A stretch of DNA of 64,000 bases from Novilysobacter antarcticus (GCF_019802285.1 NZ_JAIEUJ010000002.1:806001-870000), one strand, 5' to 3'. Counted from the stretch's first letter, positions 27,284 through 37,480 are shown. Made by a program: numbers and translations. Notes: generated by a model not told the origin, from the sequence alone.

Positions 27284-28239
27284 CGTCGATCACCGGAGGC
27301 TGTCGGCGCGTCCGCCGGTTCGGCCGGCACAACCGGTGCACCGTCCGCGTCCGCGGGAGCATCGGCGGCGGCGGTTTCCGCGGCTGTCGGTAGATCGTCC
27401 GGACCGCTGCGCAGGAGGAGCACGTCCCGACCGCGATCCAGCTGCGCTGCCGGCATCACCTCGCCGATCAGGAACGCGCGACTGTCATCGGGCTGCAGCG
27501 ACACGATCGTGCCCACCGGGAAGCCGGCGACAAACCGCCCGCCCAGCCCGGAGGTCAGCAGGCGGTCACCCACCTTGACGTCGCTGGACAGCGGAATGCT
27601 GTGCAAGCGAAGCATGTCGCTGCGTCCCTCGCCATAGGCGACCAGGCGCACGCCGTTGCGCTCGATCGCCACTGGCACGGCGTGCGCGGCATCGGTGACC
27701 AACAGCACGGTGGCCACCGCCGGCTGGACGTCGATGATCTGGCCGAGCAGGCCCCCGGCATCGATCACGCTCTGGCCCACGCGCACCGACTCGTTGCTGC
27801 CGGCGCCCAGCACCAGACGTTGCCGCGAGGGGTCCAGGTCGATGTCCAGGATCGGCGCCAGTTGGACGTCCAGCTGGTTGTTGTGGGCGGCATCAAGCAG
27901 CCCGCGCAGGCGCGCATTGTCAGAGGCGAGTGTCTGCAGGCGGGCTATGCGCGCGCTGTTGACCAGCAGCTCGTTGCGCAGGCGGCGATTGTCCTCGGTC
28001 AACTGGCGCATGGTGCCGGCGTCGTCGTACAACCGGGTGATTGCCCGGCCCGGCCATCCGGCGGCGATCCACAGCGGCTGCACCAGCACGGTGGCGTGGC
28101 CGCGGGCCTGGTTCAGCCAGCCGCCGCGGTGGTCCAACACGATCAACACCACCGCCAACGCCAGGTAGGCCGACAGCCACAGCGTTGCGGACACGTCGCC
28201 GGGACGGTTCGGAGTTGAGGGGCTGGCGTAGGAGCGCAA
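27280..28239 (-). CDS. mreC: Rod-shape-determining periplasmic protein MreC
   Basis: A 319-residue bitopic protein. A short cytoplasmic tail is followed by one helix (about 20-40), a coiled coil (about 68-112, LTEDNRRLRNELLVNSARIARL), two beta-barrel domains and an alanine- and proline-rich C-terminal tail from about 285. It activates PBP2 from the periplasmic side. It is separated from mreB by 133 bp, so mreB may also be terminated or processed separately. Confidence 0.93.
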   Translation of the reverse strand: MRSYASPSTPNRPGDVSATLWLSAYLALAVVLIVLDHRGGWLNQARGHATVLVQPLWIAAGWPGRAITRLYDDAGTMRQLTEDNRRLRNELLVNSARIARLQTLASDNARLRGLLDAAHNNQLDVQLAPILDIDLDPSRQRLVLGAGSNESVRVGQSVIDAGGLLGQIIDVQPAVATVLLVTDAAHAVPVAIERNGVRLVAYGEGRSDMLRLHSIPLSSDVKVGDRLLTSGLGGRFVAGFPVGTIVSLQPDDSRAFLIGEVMPAAQLDRGRDVLLLRSGPDDLPTAAETAAADAPADADGAPVVPAEPADAPTASGDRR

Positions 28240-28372
28240 TGGAAGGGAAACCGGCTGATCTGGCGTGGCGGGCCGTCATGGTGGCACAGGCCGCCGGCCC
28301 ACCCGCCGCGGCATGCTCCGGTGTCGCGGCAATCGGGCGCCGCACGCAGCCGCGCCGGTCACCGCATCGCCA

Positions 28373-29716
<1,344 letters not shown>

Positions 29717-30649
29717 ATGTCAGCCCTGATCTGCGGCTCGCTGGCCTACGACACCATCATGGTGTTCCCCGACCAGTTCAAGAACCACATCCTGCCGGAC
29801 AAGGTGCACATCCTGAACGTCTCCTTCCTGGTGCCGCGGATGCGGCGCGAGTTTGGCGGCTGCGCGGGCAACATCGCCTACAACCTCAAGCTGCTGGGCG
29901 GCGACCCGATCCCCATGGCGACCGTCGGCCAGGATTTCGGCCCGTATCGCGAGTGGTTCGAGCAGCAGCAGATCCGCCTGGACCACGTGAAGGTGATCGA
30001 CGAGCTGTTCACCCCGCAGGCGTTCATCACCACCGACCACGACAACAACCAGATCACCGCCTTCCATCCCGGCGCGATGATGCGCTCCTACGAGAACCAC
30101 GTGCGCGATGTCCCCGGCGTCACCATCGGAATCGTCAGCCCGGACGGCTACGAGGGCATGATCCAGAACGCCAACGAGTTCGCCGAGGCCGGCATTCCGT
30201 TCATCTTCGATCCCGGCCAGGCGATGCCGCTGTTCAACGGCGAGGAGCTGCGCGCCTTCATCGAGCAAGCTGACTACGTCACCGTCAACGACTACGAGTC
30301 CAACCTGCTGCAGGAGCGCACCGGCTGGGACGAGGCGACGATCGCCAGCAAGGTCAAGGCGTACATCGCGACCCGCGGGCCCAAGGGGGTCATGATCCAC
30401 GCCGACGGCGAGGTGCATGATGTGGCTCCCGCGCACGAGAGCCGCATCACCGACCCGACCGGCTGCGGCGATGCGTTCCGCGCCGGGCTGATCTTCGGCA
30501 TCCAGAAGGGCTACGACTGGCCGACCATCGGCCGCATCGGCAACCTGATGGGGGCGCTCAAGGTCGAGCACCCCGGCACCCAGAACCAGCGCTTCGATTA
30601 CGACGAGTTCGCCGAACAGTTCCTGCAGCAGTTCGGGTACGCGTTGTAA
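29717..30649 (+). CDS. PfkB-family carbohydrate/nucleoside kinase (adenosine-kinase-like)
   Basis: A 310-residue ribokinase-fold enzyme. The N-terminal substrate region has LICGSLAYDTIMVFPD and the glycine pair in FGGCAGNIAYNLKLLGGD. The C-terminal signature DPTGCGDAFRAGL contains the catalytic Asp and the anion hole. In related Xanthomonadaceae such genes are annotated as adenosine kinase; the sugar or nucleoside specificity is not proven by the sequence. The ATG at 29717 begins exactly at the conserved first strand. It is divergent from mreB. Confidence 0.87.
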   Translation: MSALICGSLAYDTIMVFPDQFKNHILPDKVHILNVSFLVPRMRREFGGCAGNIAYNLKLLGGDPIPMATVGQDFGPYREWFEQQQIRLDHVKVIDELFTPQAFITTDHDNNQITAFHPGAMMRSYENHVRDVPGVTIGIVSPDGYEGMIQNANEFAEAGIPFIFDPGQAMPLFNGEELRAFIEQADYVTVNDYESNLLQERTGWDEATIASKVKAYIATRGPKGVMIHADGEVHDVAPAHESRITDPTGCGDAFRAGLIFGIQKGYDWPTIGRIGNLMGALKVEHPGTQNQRFDYDEFAEQFLQQFGYAL

Positions 30650-30668
30650 GCAACTGCCGGGCACGGCT

Positions 30669-31295
30669 TTGAAACCCCTCGCCTTTACTTTCGCCCTGCT
30701 TTTTTTGGGGGGAGTTACATCGGCCAGTGCCTGTTTTGGAGCGGATTATTCGATCAGCGAGAAGCGCGCTGCCTTCGTCGCCGCGTCCAAGTTTCAAGAC
30801 GACGAATGCGAGCAAACCCTTGCCGAGTTCGTAGCTGACCTCACACAGGACGCCCTCACGTGGAGATCGTTGAGAAAGCACGCCGGGACCGATGATTTCA
30901 CCCGATCAAGCTTCGACGAGAGAGGGGCTTACACGGCCGGCGGGAGACTGCGAGACGCACCATCGATCCGCTTCGACATCAGCGTGACTGCATTGCAGCC
31001 GCCAGATGTCGGAAACGGACTGATCCAGACGGTTCGTTTAGCCGTTCCAACACAGGGTAGTGGGGCCACCTGCATCCGGATGAACGAGCTGATCCGCGCG
31101 CTGGGTTGGGACACGGCGCCTCAACCACCGATACCGCTTCACAACGGCGGGTCACAGTACGGTCGCATCGGAGTAGTCAATGGCACGGAGGTGAGGATAG
31201 GTTCCTACGGACACCACTACCCCTGCGTCGACACGATCGCGTTGTTTCAGATGCCCCAAGCAGATCCGGTGGACCGTGAGGTTCCACCGTTCTGA
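30669..31295 (+). CDS. Exported protein of unknown function
   Basis: A 208-residue protein with a clean signal peptide (1 to about 22, cleavage after SASA), then a soluble domain with several cysteines (near residues 22, 47, 137 and 185) that could form disulfides. Base composition is visibly less GC-rich than the flanking genes, suggesting later acquisition. The start is TTG at 30669 with a weak ribosome-binding site, 19 bp after the kinase stop. It ends only 2 bp from the convergent lipoprotein gene. I do not recognise the family. Confidence 0.6.
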   Translation: MKPLAFTFALLFLGGVTSASACFGADYSISEKRAAFVAASKFQDDECEQTLAEFVADLTQDALTWRSLRKHAGTDDFTRSSFDERGAYTAGGRLRDAPSIRFDISVTALQPPDVGNGLIQTVRLAVPTQGSGATCIRMNELIRALGWDTAPQPPIPLHNGGSQYGRIGVVNGTEVRIGSYGHHYPCVDTIALFQMPQADPVDREVPPF

Positions 31296-31297
31296 TT

Positions 31298-32080
31298 CTA
31301 GTTCCAGCCGGGCATGCGCTCCGGATCCAGGCCGCCGACTTCGAATGACGCGGTGCGTTTGCCGCCGGCCTTCACCGGGAATTCGATGCTGAGCACGCCG
31401 GCCTGTTTGGCCAGCTTCCACAGCGTCTTCTCGTCCTCGACGAACATGGCGATCGCATCGTCGGTGTCGGGGCGGCTGCCGGCCATGGAGCGCGGCTTCT
31501 CCTCGTCGACGGTGACCGCGAGCTTGCAGCCCTTGTAGCAATCGAAGTCGCCGGCCTCCAGGACGAGGTAGCTGCTGCGGCCCCACTCGGGGTGGTCGCG
31601 GAAAATCAAGCGCACCGGCCGCGCGGCCTTGCCGTCGGTCTCGACGTTTTCACGCGCGTAGATCGCTGCCGACAGCTGCTCCTTCTTGCCGACCGGCTGG
31701 GTCTGATAGGACCACAGCCCGGTCAGCCGCCGGGCCTCACGGACCTGGTGCGCCTTGGCAGCGGCGTTTTCGTGCCGTTCGCCGATGCGTGCGGCGGCCT
31801 CGCTGTTGGGGTACTGGTCGATCAGCACGTCACCGTGAGCCTTGGCCAGATCCCATTTTTCCGCGTCGTACTGCGCGTTGAAGTCCGCCTCCATCGCATC
31901 GGCCTTGCGCTCCATCTCTGCAGCGTGCTCGGCGCGGACGACCTCCGGATCCGGCGCCGGCTCGCAACCGCCAAGCAACATCGCGCACATCACGGCAACG
32001 AACAGCAGTGATCTCGCCCGCGTCAATTGCGGACCGGATTGCGGTCGATGGTCGGCGGGCTCGAAGGGCTTACAGGTCAT
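31298..32080 (-). CDS. Predicted lipoprotein of unknown function
   Basis: A 260-residue protein. After a 23-residue charged leader comes a hydrophobic segment ending in the lipobox LLGGC (Cys39). The charged region that follows (HAAEMERKADAMEADFNAQY) is probably helical. The C-terminal half, with GLWSYQTQPVGKKEQLSAAI and a VVDEEKPR-like strand region, resembles small beta-rich domains that respond to aspartate or inhibitor binding, but I cannot name it. A later start near the hydrophobic segment would give a more standard lipoprotein signal. Confidence 0.6.
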   Translation of the reverse strand: MTCKPFEPADHRPQSGPQLTRARSLLFVAVMCAMLLGGCEPAPDPEVVRAEHAAEMERKADAMEADFNAQYDAEKWDLAKAHGDVLIDQYPNSEAAARIGERHENAAAKAHQVREARRLTGLWSYQTQPVGKKEQLSAAIYARENVETDGKAARPVRLIFRDHPEWGRSSYLVLEAGDFDCYKGCKLAVTVDEEKPRSMAGSRPDTDDAIAMFVEDEKTLWKLAKQAGVLSIEFPVKAGGKRTASFEVGGLDPERMPGWN

Positions 32081-32220
32081 TGCGGGGTTCTCTTGAGTGC
32101 AGGACTCAAGCGTGCCTGATTTTCAGTGGTTCTTCTCGCATCCGATGGGGCTAGCAGTGCCGCCGACGTATGGCCGCATGGTGCCGATAGGTGCTTTGCC
32201 CGGGATTTTCGCGGGAGGGC

Positions 32221-32311
32221 CGGGGGTGAACGCCCTTGGCTGCGAATGTCCCCCGGCACCGATGGAGCCGGTGCCTCCTCCTTTATTTCGCACCAAGGGC
32301 GTTCACCCCCG
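32221..32311 (-). repeat. Hairpin element A1 (purine-rich core, minus-strand sense)
   Basis: A 91-bp element. The outer arms 32221-32239 and 32293-32311 form a perfect 19-bp inverted repeat. Inside, one unpaired base is followed by a 6-bp TGCGAA/TTCGCA stem. Read on the minus strand, the core then runs ATAAAGGAGGAGGC, a 7-bp inner hairpin (32255-32275) and GCCGGGGGACATTCGC. The same core with different stem sequences recurs at 32359-32454 in opposite orientation. The AAAGGAGG segment sits in an internal loop and resembles a strong Shine-Dalgarno sequence. Confidence 0.75.
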
Positions 32312-32358
32312 TCGACCAGCATGACGGTGGTTGTAGAAGCTCAGGAACGCCAGTTTCA

Positions 32359-32454
32359 GCGTGATCTGTATGCCTTCTGGGCGAAGTAAAGGAGGAGGCA
32401 GCCGCCGCAGGCGGAGGCCGGGGGACATTCGCCTGGAAGGCGTACAGATCGCGC
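32359..32454 (+). repeat. Hairpin element A2 (purine-rich core, plus-strand sense)
   Basis: A 96-bp element. Arms 32359-32385 and 32428-32454 pair over 27 bp. All four non-Watson-Crick positions are G-U wobbles if transcribed from the plus strand, and would be A-C mismatches on the other strand. The core GTAAAGGAGGAGGC ... GCCGGGGGACATTCGC matches A1, while the inner hairpin (CCGCC/GGCGG) and outer arms differ from A1 in compensated pairs. No ORF with a start signal fits here. Confidence 0.75.
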
Positions 32455-32557
32455 CTTCCGCACCAGCCCAGATGAGCGCGGATACGAAAGCCGGAAGCCG
32501 GATACAACGCGACCGCCCGGAGGCGGCCGCGAGGAAGACGTCCAATCAACTGAGCGA

Positions 32558-34507
32558 TCAGTCGACCGGCTTGGTCACCGACTTGTCGCCCTTGGCCTCG
32601 GCGATCACGGCGTCCACCGAACCGGTGGTGATCGGGTGGTAGCCGGGACGTGCCTGGGCGAGGACCTTCTCGGCCATTGCCAGGCCTTCGGGCGTTTTAA
32701 CCAGCTCGGCGTAGGTCGGCATGATCAGCTTGCGGCGGCCGACGCGCTCCAGGAAAGCAGCAATTGCGTCGTTGGCTTCCGGGTAGCCGCTACGCACGGT
32801 CAGCGGGTACCAGCGCATCGCGATCTCGCCGTTCGGGGTGCCGGTGAACTTGTAGGCGGCGTCCAGCGCGGCCAGCTGCTCGTGGCTCAACGTCTCCGGC
32901 ATACCTTCCAGGAAGTGCAGCCATTCCTGCGTGCTCCACTTGGCGGTGGCATCGCCGGCCGGCAAGGTGCCGTCGTCCAGCCAGGCCTTGCAGACCGTGT
33001 CGACCGCGTCGAACTGCGGCGACTTGGTCACCGGCGCGGACTCGGGGATGCCCTGGCCGTAGATCCACTCGTCCAGCTCGGCCTCGGTGACCTTGCCGGG
33101 ATGCTTGGCCAGCAGGTTGTCCTTGGCGTACTGGATGAAGGTCGTGGTCGGGATCGACTGGAACGCGAAATGATCAAAGTAGCCGCGCAGGAATGGGTCG
33201 AAGTCCTCGCGGCCGAAGCGGTGCTCCAGGAACATCATGAACCAGGCGCCCTTGTCGTAGGCCACCTCGGTCAGGGTGTCGCCGGCCTTGACGTGGATGT
33301 CGGGACGGATCGCCAGCGCCTGCGCCTGCGGCTCCATGTCGCCGATGGTCTTGCGCAGCTCGTTCTGGGCAATCGCCGCTTCCATCTTGGCGAAGTCCTT
33401 GCCGTACAGCGACTCGATGATGCGGTTCTCGACGTAGCTGGTAATGCCCTCGTTCATCCACTGGTCTTTCGGGCTGGAGAAGGTCACCAGGTTGCCGGCC
33501 CAGCTGTGCGCCAGCTCGTGGGCGATCAGCGATACCAGCGACTTGTCGCCGACGATCACGGTCGGGGTGGCGAAGGTCAGGCGCGGGTTTTCCATACCGC
33601 CGTACGGGAAGGACGGCGGCAGCACGAGGATGTCGTAGCGGCCCCAGCGGTACGGGCCGTACATGGCCTCGGTGGCCTCGATCATCTTCTCGGTGTCGGC
33701 GAACTCGGCAGTGGCTTTGGCGACCATGGCCGGTTCCGCCCAGACGCCGCTGCGGTCGGAGATCGGCTTGAACACCAGGTCGCCGGCGGCGATCGCCAGC
33801 AGGTAGGACGGGATCGCCTGCGGCATGGCGAAGGTGTAGTCGCCGTCACGCTCGGCCTTGGGGTCGTTGTCGGCGCTCATCAGCACCATCACGTCCTTGG
33901 GGCTGGTGACGTGCGCGGTGTAGGTGAAGCGCACCCGCGGCGTGTCCTGCAGCGGCACCCAGGAACGGGCGTGGATCTGCTGCGACTGGCTGAACATGAA
34001 GGGCTGCTTGCCGCCCTCGGTCATCGCCGGGGTCAGCCACTGCAGGCCGGATGCCTCCGGCGAGGTGCGGTAGGTCACGCGGACGCGCTGGTTGCGGTCC
34101 GGCACCTGGATGGTCAGCTTGCTGCCCAGGCGCTTGTCGGCGTCGGCCAGCTCGTACTTGAGGTCGGTCCACTTCTCGTCGCTGCGCTCGCCTACCACCT
34201 TCTCGATGGTCAGGTCGCGGGTGTCGAGCACCAGTTCGTTGGCGTCATCGGCGACCCAGTCCAGGTCGTAGGTGGCACTGCCGCTGATTTCCTTCGCATC
34301 GAAATCGACGTCCAGCGCCAGCGCGAGGTCCTTGATGCGGACCTTGTCGGGCTCGGCATAGGACAGCGAGTCGTATTCGGCCGGCGCAGCGGTGGCCACA
34401 TTGGCATCGGGTTTGGCGGCGGTATCGGCGGCCGGCGCGTTATCGCGCGAGCAGCCGCCCAGTACCACGGCAGCGGCGAAGCACAGGGTCAGGATCGAGG
34501 AACGCAT
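32558..34507 (-). CDS. M1-family metallopeptidase, lipoprotein (leukotriene-A4-hydrolase-like)
   Basis: A zinc aminopeptidase of 649 residues anchored by lipobox LGGC (Cys19). The exopeptidase motif GGMEN is at 303-307. The zinc site is H330-ELA-H334, with the third ligand Glu353 in NEGITSYVE. The N-terminal beta domain and the C-terminal helical domain (from about 480) match the LTA4H/aminopeptidase-B subgroup common in Xanthomonadales. It probably digests peptides in the periplasm. The gene stands alone between ubiE and the hairpin region. Confidence 0.93.
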   Translation of the reverse strand: MRSSILTLCFAAAVVLGGCSRDNAPAADTAAKPDANVATAAPAEYDSLSYAEPDKVRIKDLALALDVDFDAKEISGSATYDLDWVADDANELVLDTRDLTIEKVVGERSDEKWTDLKYELADADKRLGSKLTIQVPDRNQRVRVTYRTSPEASGLQWLTPAMTEGGKQPFMFSQSQQIHARSWVPLQDTPRVRFTYTAHVTSPKDVMVLMSADNDPKAERDGDYTFAMPQAIPSYLLAIAAGDLVFKPISDRSGVWAEPAMVAKATAEFADTEKMIEATEAMYGPYRWGRYDILVLPPSFPYGGMENPRLTFATPTVIVGDKSLVSLIAHELAHSWAGNLVTFSSPKDQWMNEGITSYVENRIIESLYGKDFAKMEAAIAQNELRKTIGDMEPQAQALAIRPDIHVKAGDTLTEVAYDKGAWFMMFLEHRFGREDFDPFLRGYFDHFAFQSIPTTTFIQYAKDNLLAKHPGKVTEAELDEWIYGQGIPESAPVTKSPQFDAVDTVCKAWLDDGTLPAGDATAKWSTQEWLHFLEGMPETLSHEQLAALDAAYKFTGTPNGEIAMRWYPLTVRSGYPEANDAIAAFLERVGRRKLIMPTYAELVKTPEGLAMAEKVLAQARPGYHPITTGSVDAVIAEAKGDKSVTKPVD

Positions 34508-34579
34508 GGGCAGGCCCGGGGTTGCAGGACAATCCCCGAGTGTAGCTGCGCCCGCGCGGGGCGCGAAGTAACTTCCGTC

Positions 34580-35404
34580 CTACACCTTGTAGCCGGTGTG
34601 GATGGCAACGATGCCAGCGGACAGGTTGCGGTAGCTGCAGCGGGCGAAACCCGCGGTTTCCATCATCGCCCTCAGCTCGTCCTGCGGCGGGTGCTTGCGG
34701 ATGCTCTCGGCCAGGTACTGGTAGCTGTCGGCGTCCTTGGCGAACAGCTGGCCCAGGCGCGGCAGGATCTTGAAGGAGTGGAAGTCGTAGATCGGCTTGA
34801 ACCACTCCGGCTTGACCTCTGAGAACTCCAGCACCCGTGCCTGACCGCCGACCTTCAGCACGCGGTGCATCTCGGCCAGCGCGGCGTCCTTGTCGGTCAC
34901 GTTGCGCAGGCCGAACGCGATGGTGACCAGATCGAAGCTGGCATCCGGGAACGGCAGCTTTTCGGCATTCATCTGCACGTATTCAAAACCGGCGACCTTG
35001 CCCTTGTCGGTCATCCGGTCGCGGCCGACCCGCAGCATCGCGCCGTTGATGTCGCCCAGCACGATCGAACCGGTATCGCCCACGCGGTCCTTGAGCAGCA
35101 ACGCGATATCGCCGGTGCCGCCGGCCAGATCCAGCACCCGGTCACCTCGCTTGACCTGTGCGGTGGCAACGAAAAAGCGCTTCCAGATGCGGTGGATGCC
35201 CATCGACATCAGGTCGTTCATCAGGTCGTAACTGCCGGCGACCGAGGAGAACACTTCCCCGACCAGCTTCTGCTTGTCCGCGGTGGGGACATCGCGGAAC
35301 CCGAAATGGGTCGTGCCGGCGGGTTTGGCATCCGGTGCCGGGCCAGCGGTGGAGGCGTCGGGCGTGGTGGTGTCGGGGGCGGTATCAGGGCTTGGATCGT
35401 TCAT
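34580..35404 (-). CDS. ubiE: Ubiquinone/menaquinone C-methyltransferase UbiE
   Basis: An SAM-dependent methyltransferase of quinone synthesis, 274 residues. SAM motif I is [15 protein letters not shown] (about 105), with DINGAML and the UbiE signatures [17 protein letters not shown] and the conserved C-terminal [12 protein letters not shown] proline-, threonine- and alanine-rich leader of about 30 residues precedes the conserved part. The ATG at 35404 is chosen; a longer frame to 35515 runs into the divergent deaminase promoter region. Confidence 0.95.
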   Translation of the reverse strand: MNDPSPDTAPDTTTPDASTAGPAPDAKPAGTTHFGFRDVPTADKQKLVGEVFSSVAGSYDLMNDLMSMGIHRIWKRFFVATAQVKRGDRVLDLAGGTGDIALLLKDRVGDTGSIVLGDINGAMLRVGRDRMTDKGKVAGFEYVQMNAEKLPFPDASFDLVTIAFGLRNVTDKDAALAEMHRVLKVGGQARVLEFSEVKPEWFKPIYDFHSFKILPRLGQLFAKDADSYQYLAESIRKHPPQDELRAMMETAGFARCSYRNLSAGIVAIHTGYKV

Positions 35405-35504
35405 GGGCCGATTATCGCACCGCCCCGCCGGCGCTGCGCTCACGCGCTCGACATCGCGCACGCCCGCGGCGACGATCACTCCAATCACCGCCACCGGCCA
35501 ACCG

Positions 35505-35957
35505 ATGATCAACACGCCCGACTACCCCGCCCTGCTCGCCACCGCCGTCGCCGAAGCCCGCCAGGGGCTGGCCGAAGGCGGCATCCCGATCGGCGCCGCG
35601 CTGTACCACGCCGATGGGCGCCTACTGGGCTGCGGCCACAACCGCCGCGTGCAGGACGGCGACCCGTCCAGCCACGGCGAAACCGACGCCTTCCGCAAGG
35701 CCGGCCGCCAGCGCAGCTATCGCGAAACCATCATGGTCACCACGCTGGCCCCGTGCTGGTACTGCAGCGGCCTGATCCGGCAGTTCAATATCGGCACCGT
35801 GGTGGTGGGTGAGTCGGAAACGTTTCGTGGGGGGATCGACTGGTTGGGCGAGAACGGCACGACCGTGATCGATCTGGCGGACAAGGAGTGCATGGAGATG
35901 ATGCAGGGGTATATTGCCGCTAATCCCGAGGTCTGGAACGAGGATATTGGGGAGTGA
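35505..35957 (+). CDS. Cytosine-deaminase-like nucleoside/base deaminase
   Basis: A zinc deaminase of 150 residues in the CDA fold. The zinc site and proton shuttle are SHGETDA (His and catalytic Glu) and APCWYCSG (two cysteines, PCxxC). Size and motif spacing resemble yeast-type cytosine deaminase more than bacterial CodA; guanine or other base specificity is possible. ATG at 35505. The GC-rich gene is the last core gene before the low-GC cassette region, whose boundary lies just after its stop codon. Confidence 0.85.
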   Translation: MINTPDYPALLATAVAEARQGLAEGGIPIGAALYHADGRLLGCGHNRRVQDGDPSSHGETDAFRKAGRQRSYRETIMVTTLAPCWYCSGLIRQFNIGTVVVGESETFRGGIDWLGENGTTVIDLADKECMEMMQGYIAANPEVWNEDIGE

Positions 35958-36097
35958 TGGACGTTTGCTACCCGAAACAGACGGCGCTTTGCCTGTAACG
36001 GATTGATTGCATTGAGGGGGCTCTCGGAAATTTCGCCGGGTAGCTGGAAATAGACACAAGGAATAGGCACCCGGTTGGTGTCTAATAGGTGTTAGCG
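35958..36097 (+). other. Left boundary of the cassette array, possible attI or decayed attC
   Basis: This 140-bp non-coding stretch ends in GTTAGCG at 36091-36097, close to the integron core site GTTRRRY. A 7-bp inverted repeat TAGACAC/GTGTCTA lies within it (about 36050-36085). It lacks the L boxes seen in the three long attC-like sites further right, so it may be an attI remnant or an unrelated junction. No integrase gene is visible on either side. Confidence 0.35.
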
Positions 36098-36101
36098 GAC
36101 T

Positions 36102-36695
36102 ATGGCTACAAAACCACTCGACAGACTTATGTTTGCCCAAGGGGGACTCTGCTACTTCTGCAGTGCGCGACTGTCAAAGGCTGACGCGAGTGTTGAGCAC
36201 CTCGTGCCAACCGCCCGCGCGGGAAGCAACAGCGACGACAATTGCGTAGCGTGCTGCAAGGCTATAAATTCTTTACTTGGCAGCATGTCGCTAAAGGAAA
36301 AGATTAAGGTAGTTCTGAATCAAAAAGGAACATTCGTCTGTCCAAATCGACAAGATCCAATAGCGCAGTCGCTGCCAACGGCTTCGCAAGTAAAAGCGCA
36401 ACCCGTTGTAATTTCAATGACTCCACCGCCTGTTGCTAAAAAGACTTCAGCCACCGCGCCAGTTGTCAAGAAAGCGATATCTCACCAGGTTTCGGAAGAA
36501 ACGGCGACGGCCGTGCTCAAGACCATCAAGAACCTCGGGCCCGCGCGCCCACGGCGAATTAAGACCCTCATGTCAACGATGAAGTCGTTTCACAAAATTA
36601 AGCTTAGCGATAAGCAAATTGCAACGCTAATTGAACAGTTCCGGAAGGCCGGTAAAGTCATAGTTAATGGAGTACAGGTCAGCTACAAGTTATAA
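36102..36695 (+). CDS. Cassette gene 1: HNH-nuclease-like protein with C-terminal helical domain
   Basis: A 197-residue protein. Residues about 8-72 resemble an HNH nuclease: a CYFC zinc knuckle, VEHLVPTARAGSNSDDN (HNH histidine and asparagine region) and a second ACC knuckle. After a proline- and lysine-rich linker (about 100-120), residues 125-197 look like a small winged-helix domain ending in VNGVQVSYKL. The GC content is much lower than in core genes, and an attC-like site follows 9 bp after the stop. Defence or mobile-element functions are common for HNH cassette genes but are not shown here. Confidence 0.7.
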   Translation: MATKPLDRLMFAQGGLCYFCSARLSKADASVEHLVPTARAGSNSDDNCVACCKAINSLLGSMSLKEKIKVVLNQKGTFVCPNRQDPIAQSLPTASQVKAQPVVISMTPPPVAKKTSATAPVVKKAISHQVSEETATAVLKTIKNLGPARPRRIKTLMSTMKSFHKIKLSDKQIATLIEQFRKAGKVIVNGVQVSYKL

Positions 36696-36704
36696 CGGGT
36701 TACC

Positions 36705-36820
36705 CTCTAGCTGGTCACTCAAGCCGAACCCGCGAAGTCCAATTTTCAGGCAGACTGCTGGTTCGATTTTCCGAAGCCACCGCTCACACGTTGCGGGTCG
36801 ACTTAATTCCGATGCTAGCA
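36705..36820 (+). other. attC-like site 1
   Basis: A 116-bp site with boxes CTCTAGC (36705) and GCTAGCA (36814), degenerate forms of RYYYAAC and GTTRRRY. Near the ends, GGTCACTCAAGCCGA faces GTCGACTTAATTCCG. These pair except for one extra C in TCAAG versus TTAAG, the extrahelical base expected in attC folding. It is strongly similar to sites 2 and 3. Confidence 0.65.
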
Positions 36821-36823
36821 CTC

Positions 36824-37480
36824 ATGGCGAGAGATCTTGAGGCACTTCTGAGACAGATCGACGACGAACGAGCTCGGCACCTCGTCCTTGGGAAAGCAAC
36901 GTTCGAAGCTGACGGCGGCAAGCTCTTTTCTCTAGACTTCTGGGCTGGAGCAGCAATCAATCGCTCTCTGAGTAATTGCTTCGCTTTCACTCAAATGGTT
37001 CGTACCGAGAACTACTTGGCGGCAGCATCACTTGTCAGACTTCAACTCGACACGTTTTTGCGGTTCTTCGCTTCATACCTCGTGAATGATCCTCACGAGT
37101 TCACAACGTCAGTTCTCGCAGGCACCGAAGTAAGAAAACTGAAAGATCGTTCTGGCAAACCAATGACAGATCGACATCTCGTTGATGCTGTTGCCGCTGA
37201 ATTCCCGTGGGTACCCAGCGTTTACAAGCAGACCTCCGGTTTCATTCACCTTTCGGACAAACACGTATTCGGCACCATCCAATCGGTAGATGATGATGGA
37301 GTGCTCTCGATGCACATAGGTTCAGATCCGCGCCGCTTCCCTGACGAGCTTGGGGTTGAGATGGCTGAAGGCTTTATCGCAGCCACCGATGCGCTGTGCC
37401 AGTACTTACAGGGGTGGGCGTACACGAAGGAAAATCCGCAGCTAGTTGAGTCAGCTCGGACGCACCTAGGTGAGTCCTAA
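36824..37480 (+). CDS. Cassette gene 2: soluble protein of unknown function
   Basis: A 218-residue, mostly helical protein (RTENYLAAASLVRLQLDTFL, then a domain with HLVDAVAAEFPWVPSVYKQTS). It resembles uncharacterised helical proteins found beside nuclease or toxin genes, but I do not recognise a named family. An in-frame TTG at 36791 lies inside the preceding attC-like site, so the ATG at 36824, 3 bp after that site, is the logical start. The stop codon TAA is itself part of the next site's R'' box, as in compact integron cassettes. GC is lower than in the flanking chromosome. Confidence 0.65.
   Translation: MARDLEALLRQIDDERARHLVLGKATFEADGGKLFSLDFWAGAAINRSLSNCFAFTQMVRTENYLAAASLVRLQLDTFLRFFASYLVNDPHEFTTSVLAGTEVRKLKDRSGKPMTDRHLVDAVAAEFPWVPSVYKQTSGFIHLSDKHVFGTIQSVDDDGVLSMHIGSDPRRFPDELGVEMAEGFIAATDALCQYLQGWAYTKENPQLVESARTHLGES

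Larger units (their letters stand above)
32081..32557. other. Intergenic region holding two large related hairpins
   Basis: This 477-bp gap contains no convincing gene. Open frames across it on both strands are low-complexity Arg/Pro/Gly peptides generated by the palindromes. The notable contents are the hairpins at 32221-32311 and 32359-32454, annotated separately, plus a small GC palindrome near 32511-32530. The first 140 bp upstream of the lipoprotein gene presumably hold its promoter. Confidence 0.6.

Noticed and set aside
25013-27637. 874-codon open frame opposite mrdA, mreD and mreC
   Set aside because: It is a GC-rich shadow frame antisense to three well-recognised genes, His/Gln/Asp-rich without any domain.
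32283-32642. Open frames on both strands through the A-type hairpins
   Set aside because: They encode Arg/Gly/Pro-rich repeats produced by the palindromes, have no ribosome-binding site, and conflict with the paired-stem reading.
35958-36097. A full attI site with integrase gene
   Set aside because: Only a GTTAGCG box and a small dyad are seen; there is no tyrosine recombinase frame nearby, so attI remains a guess.
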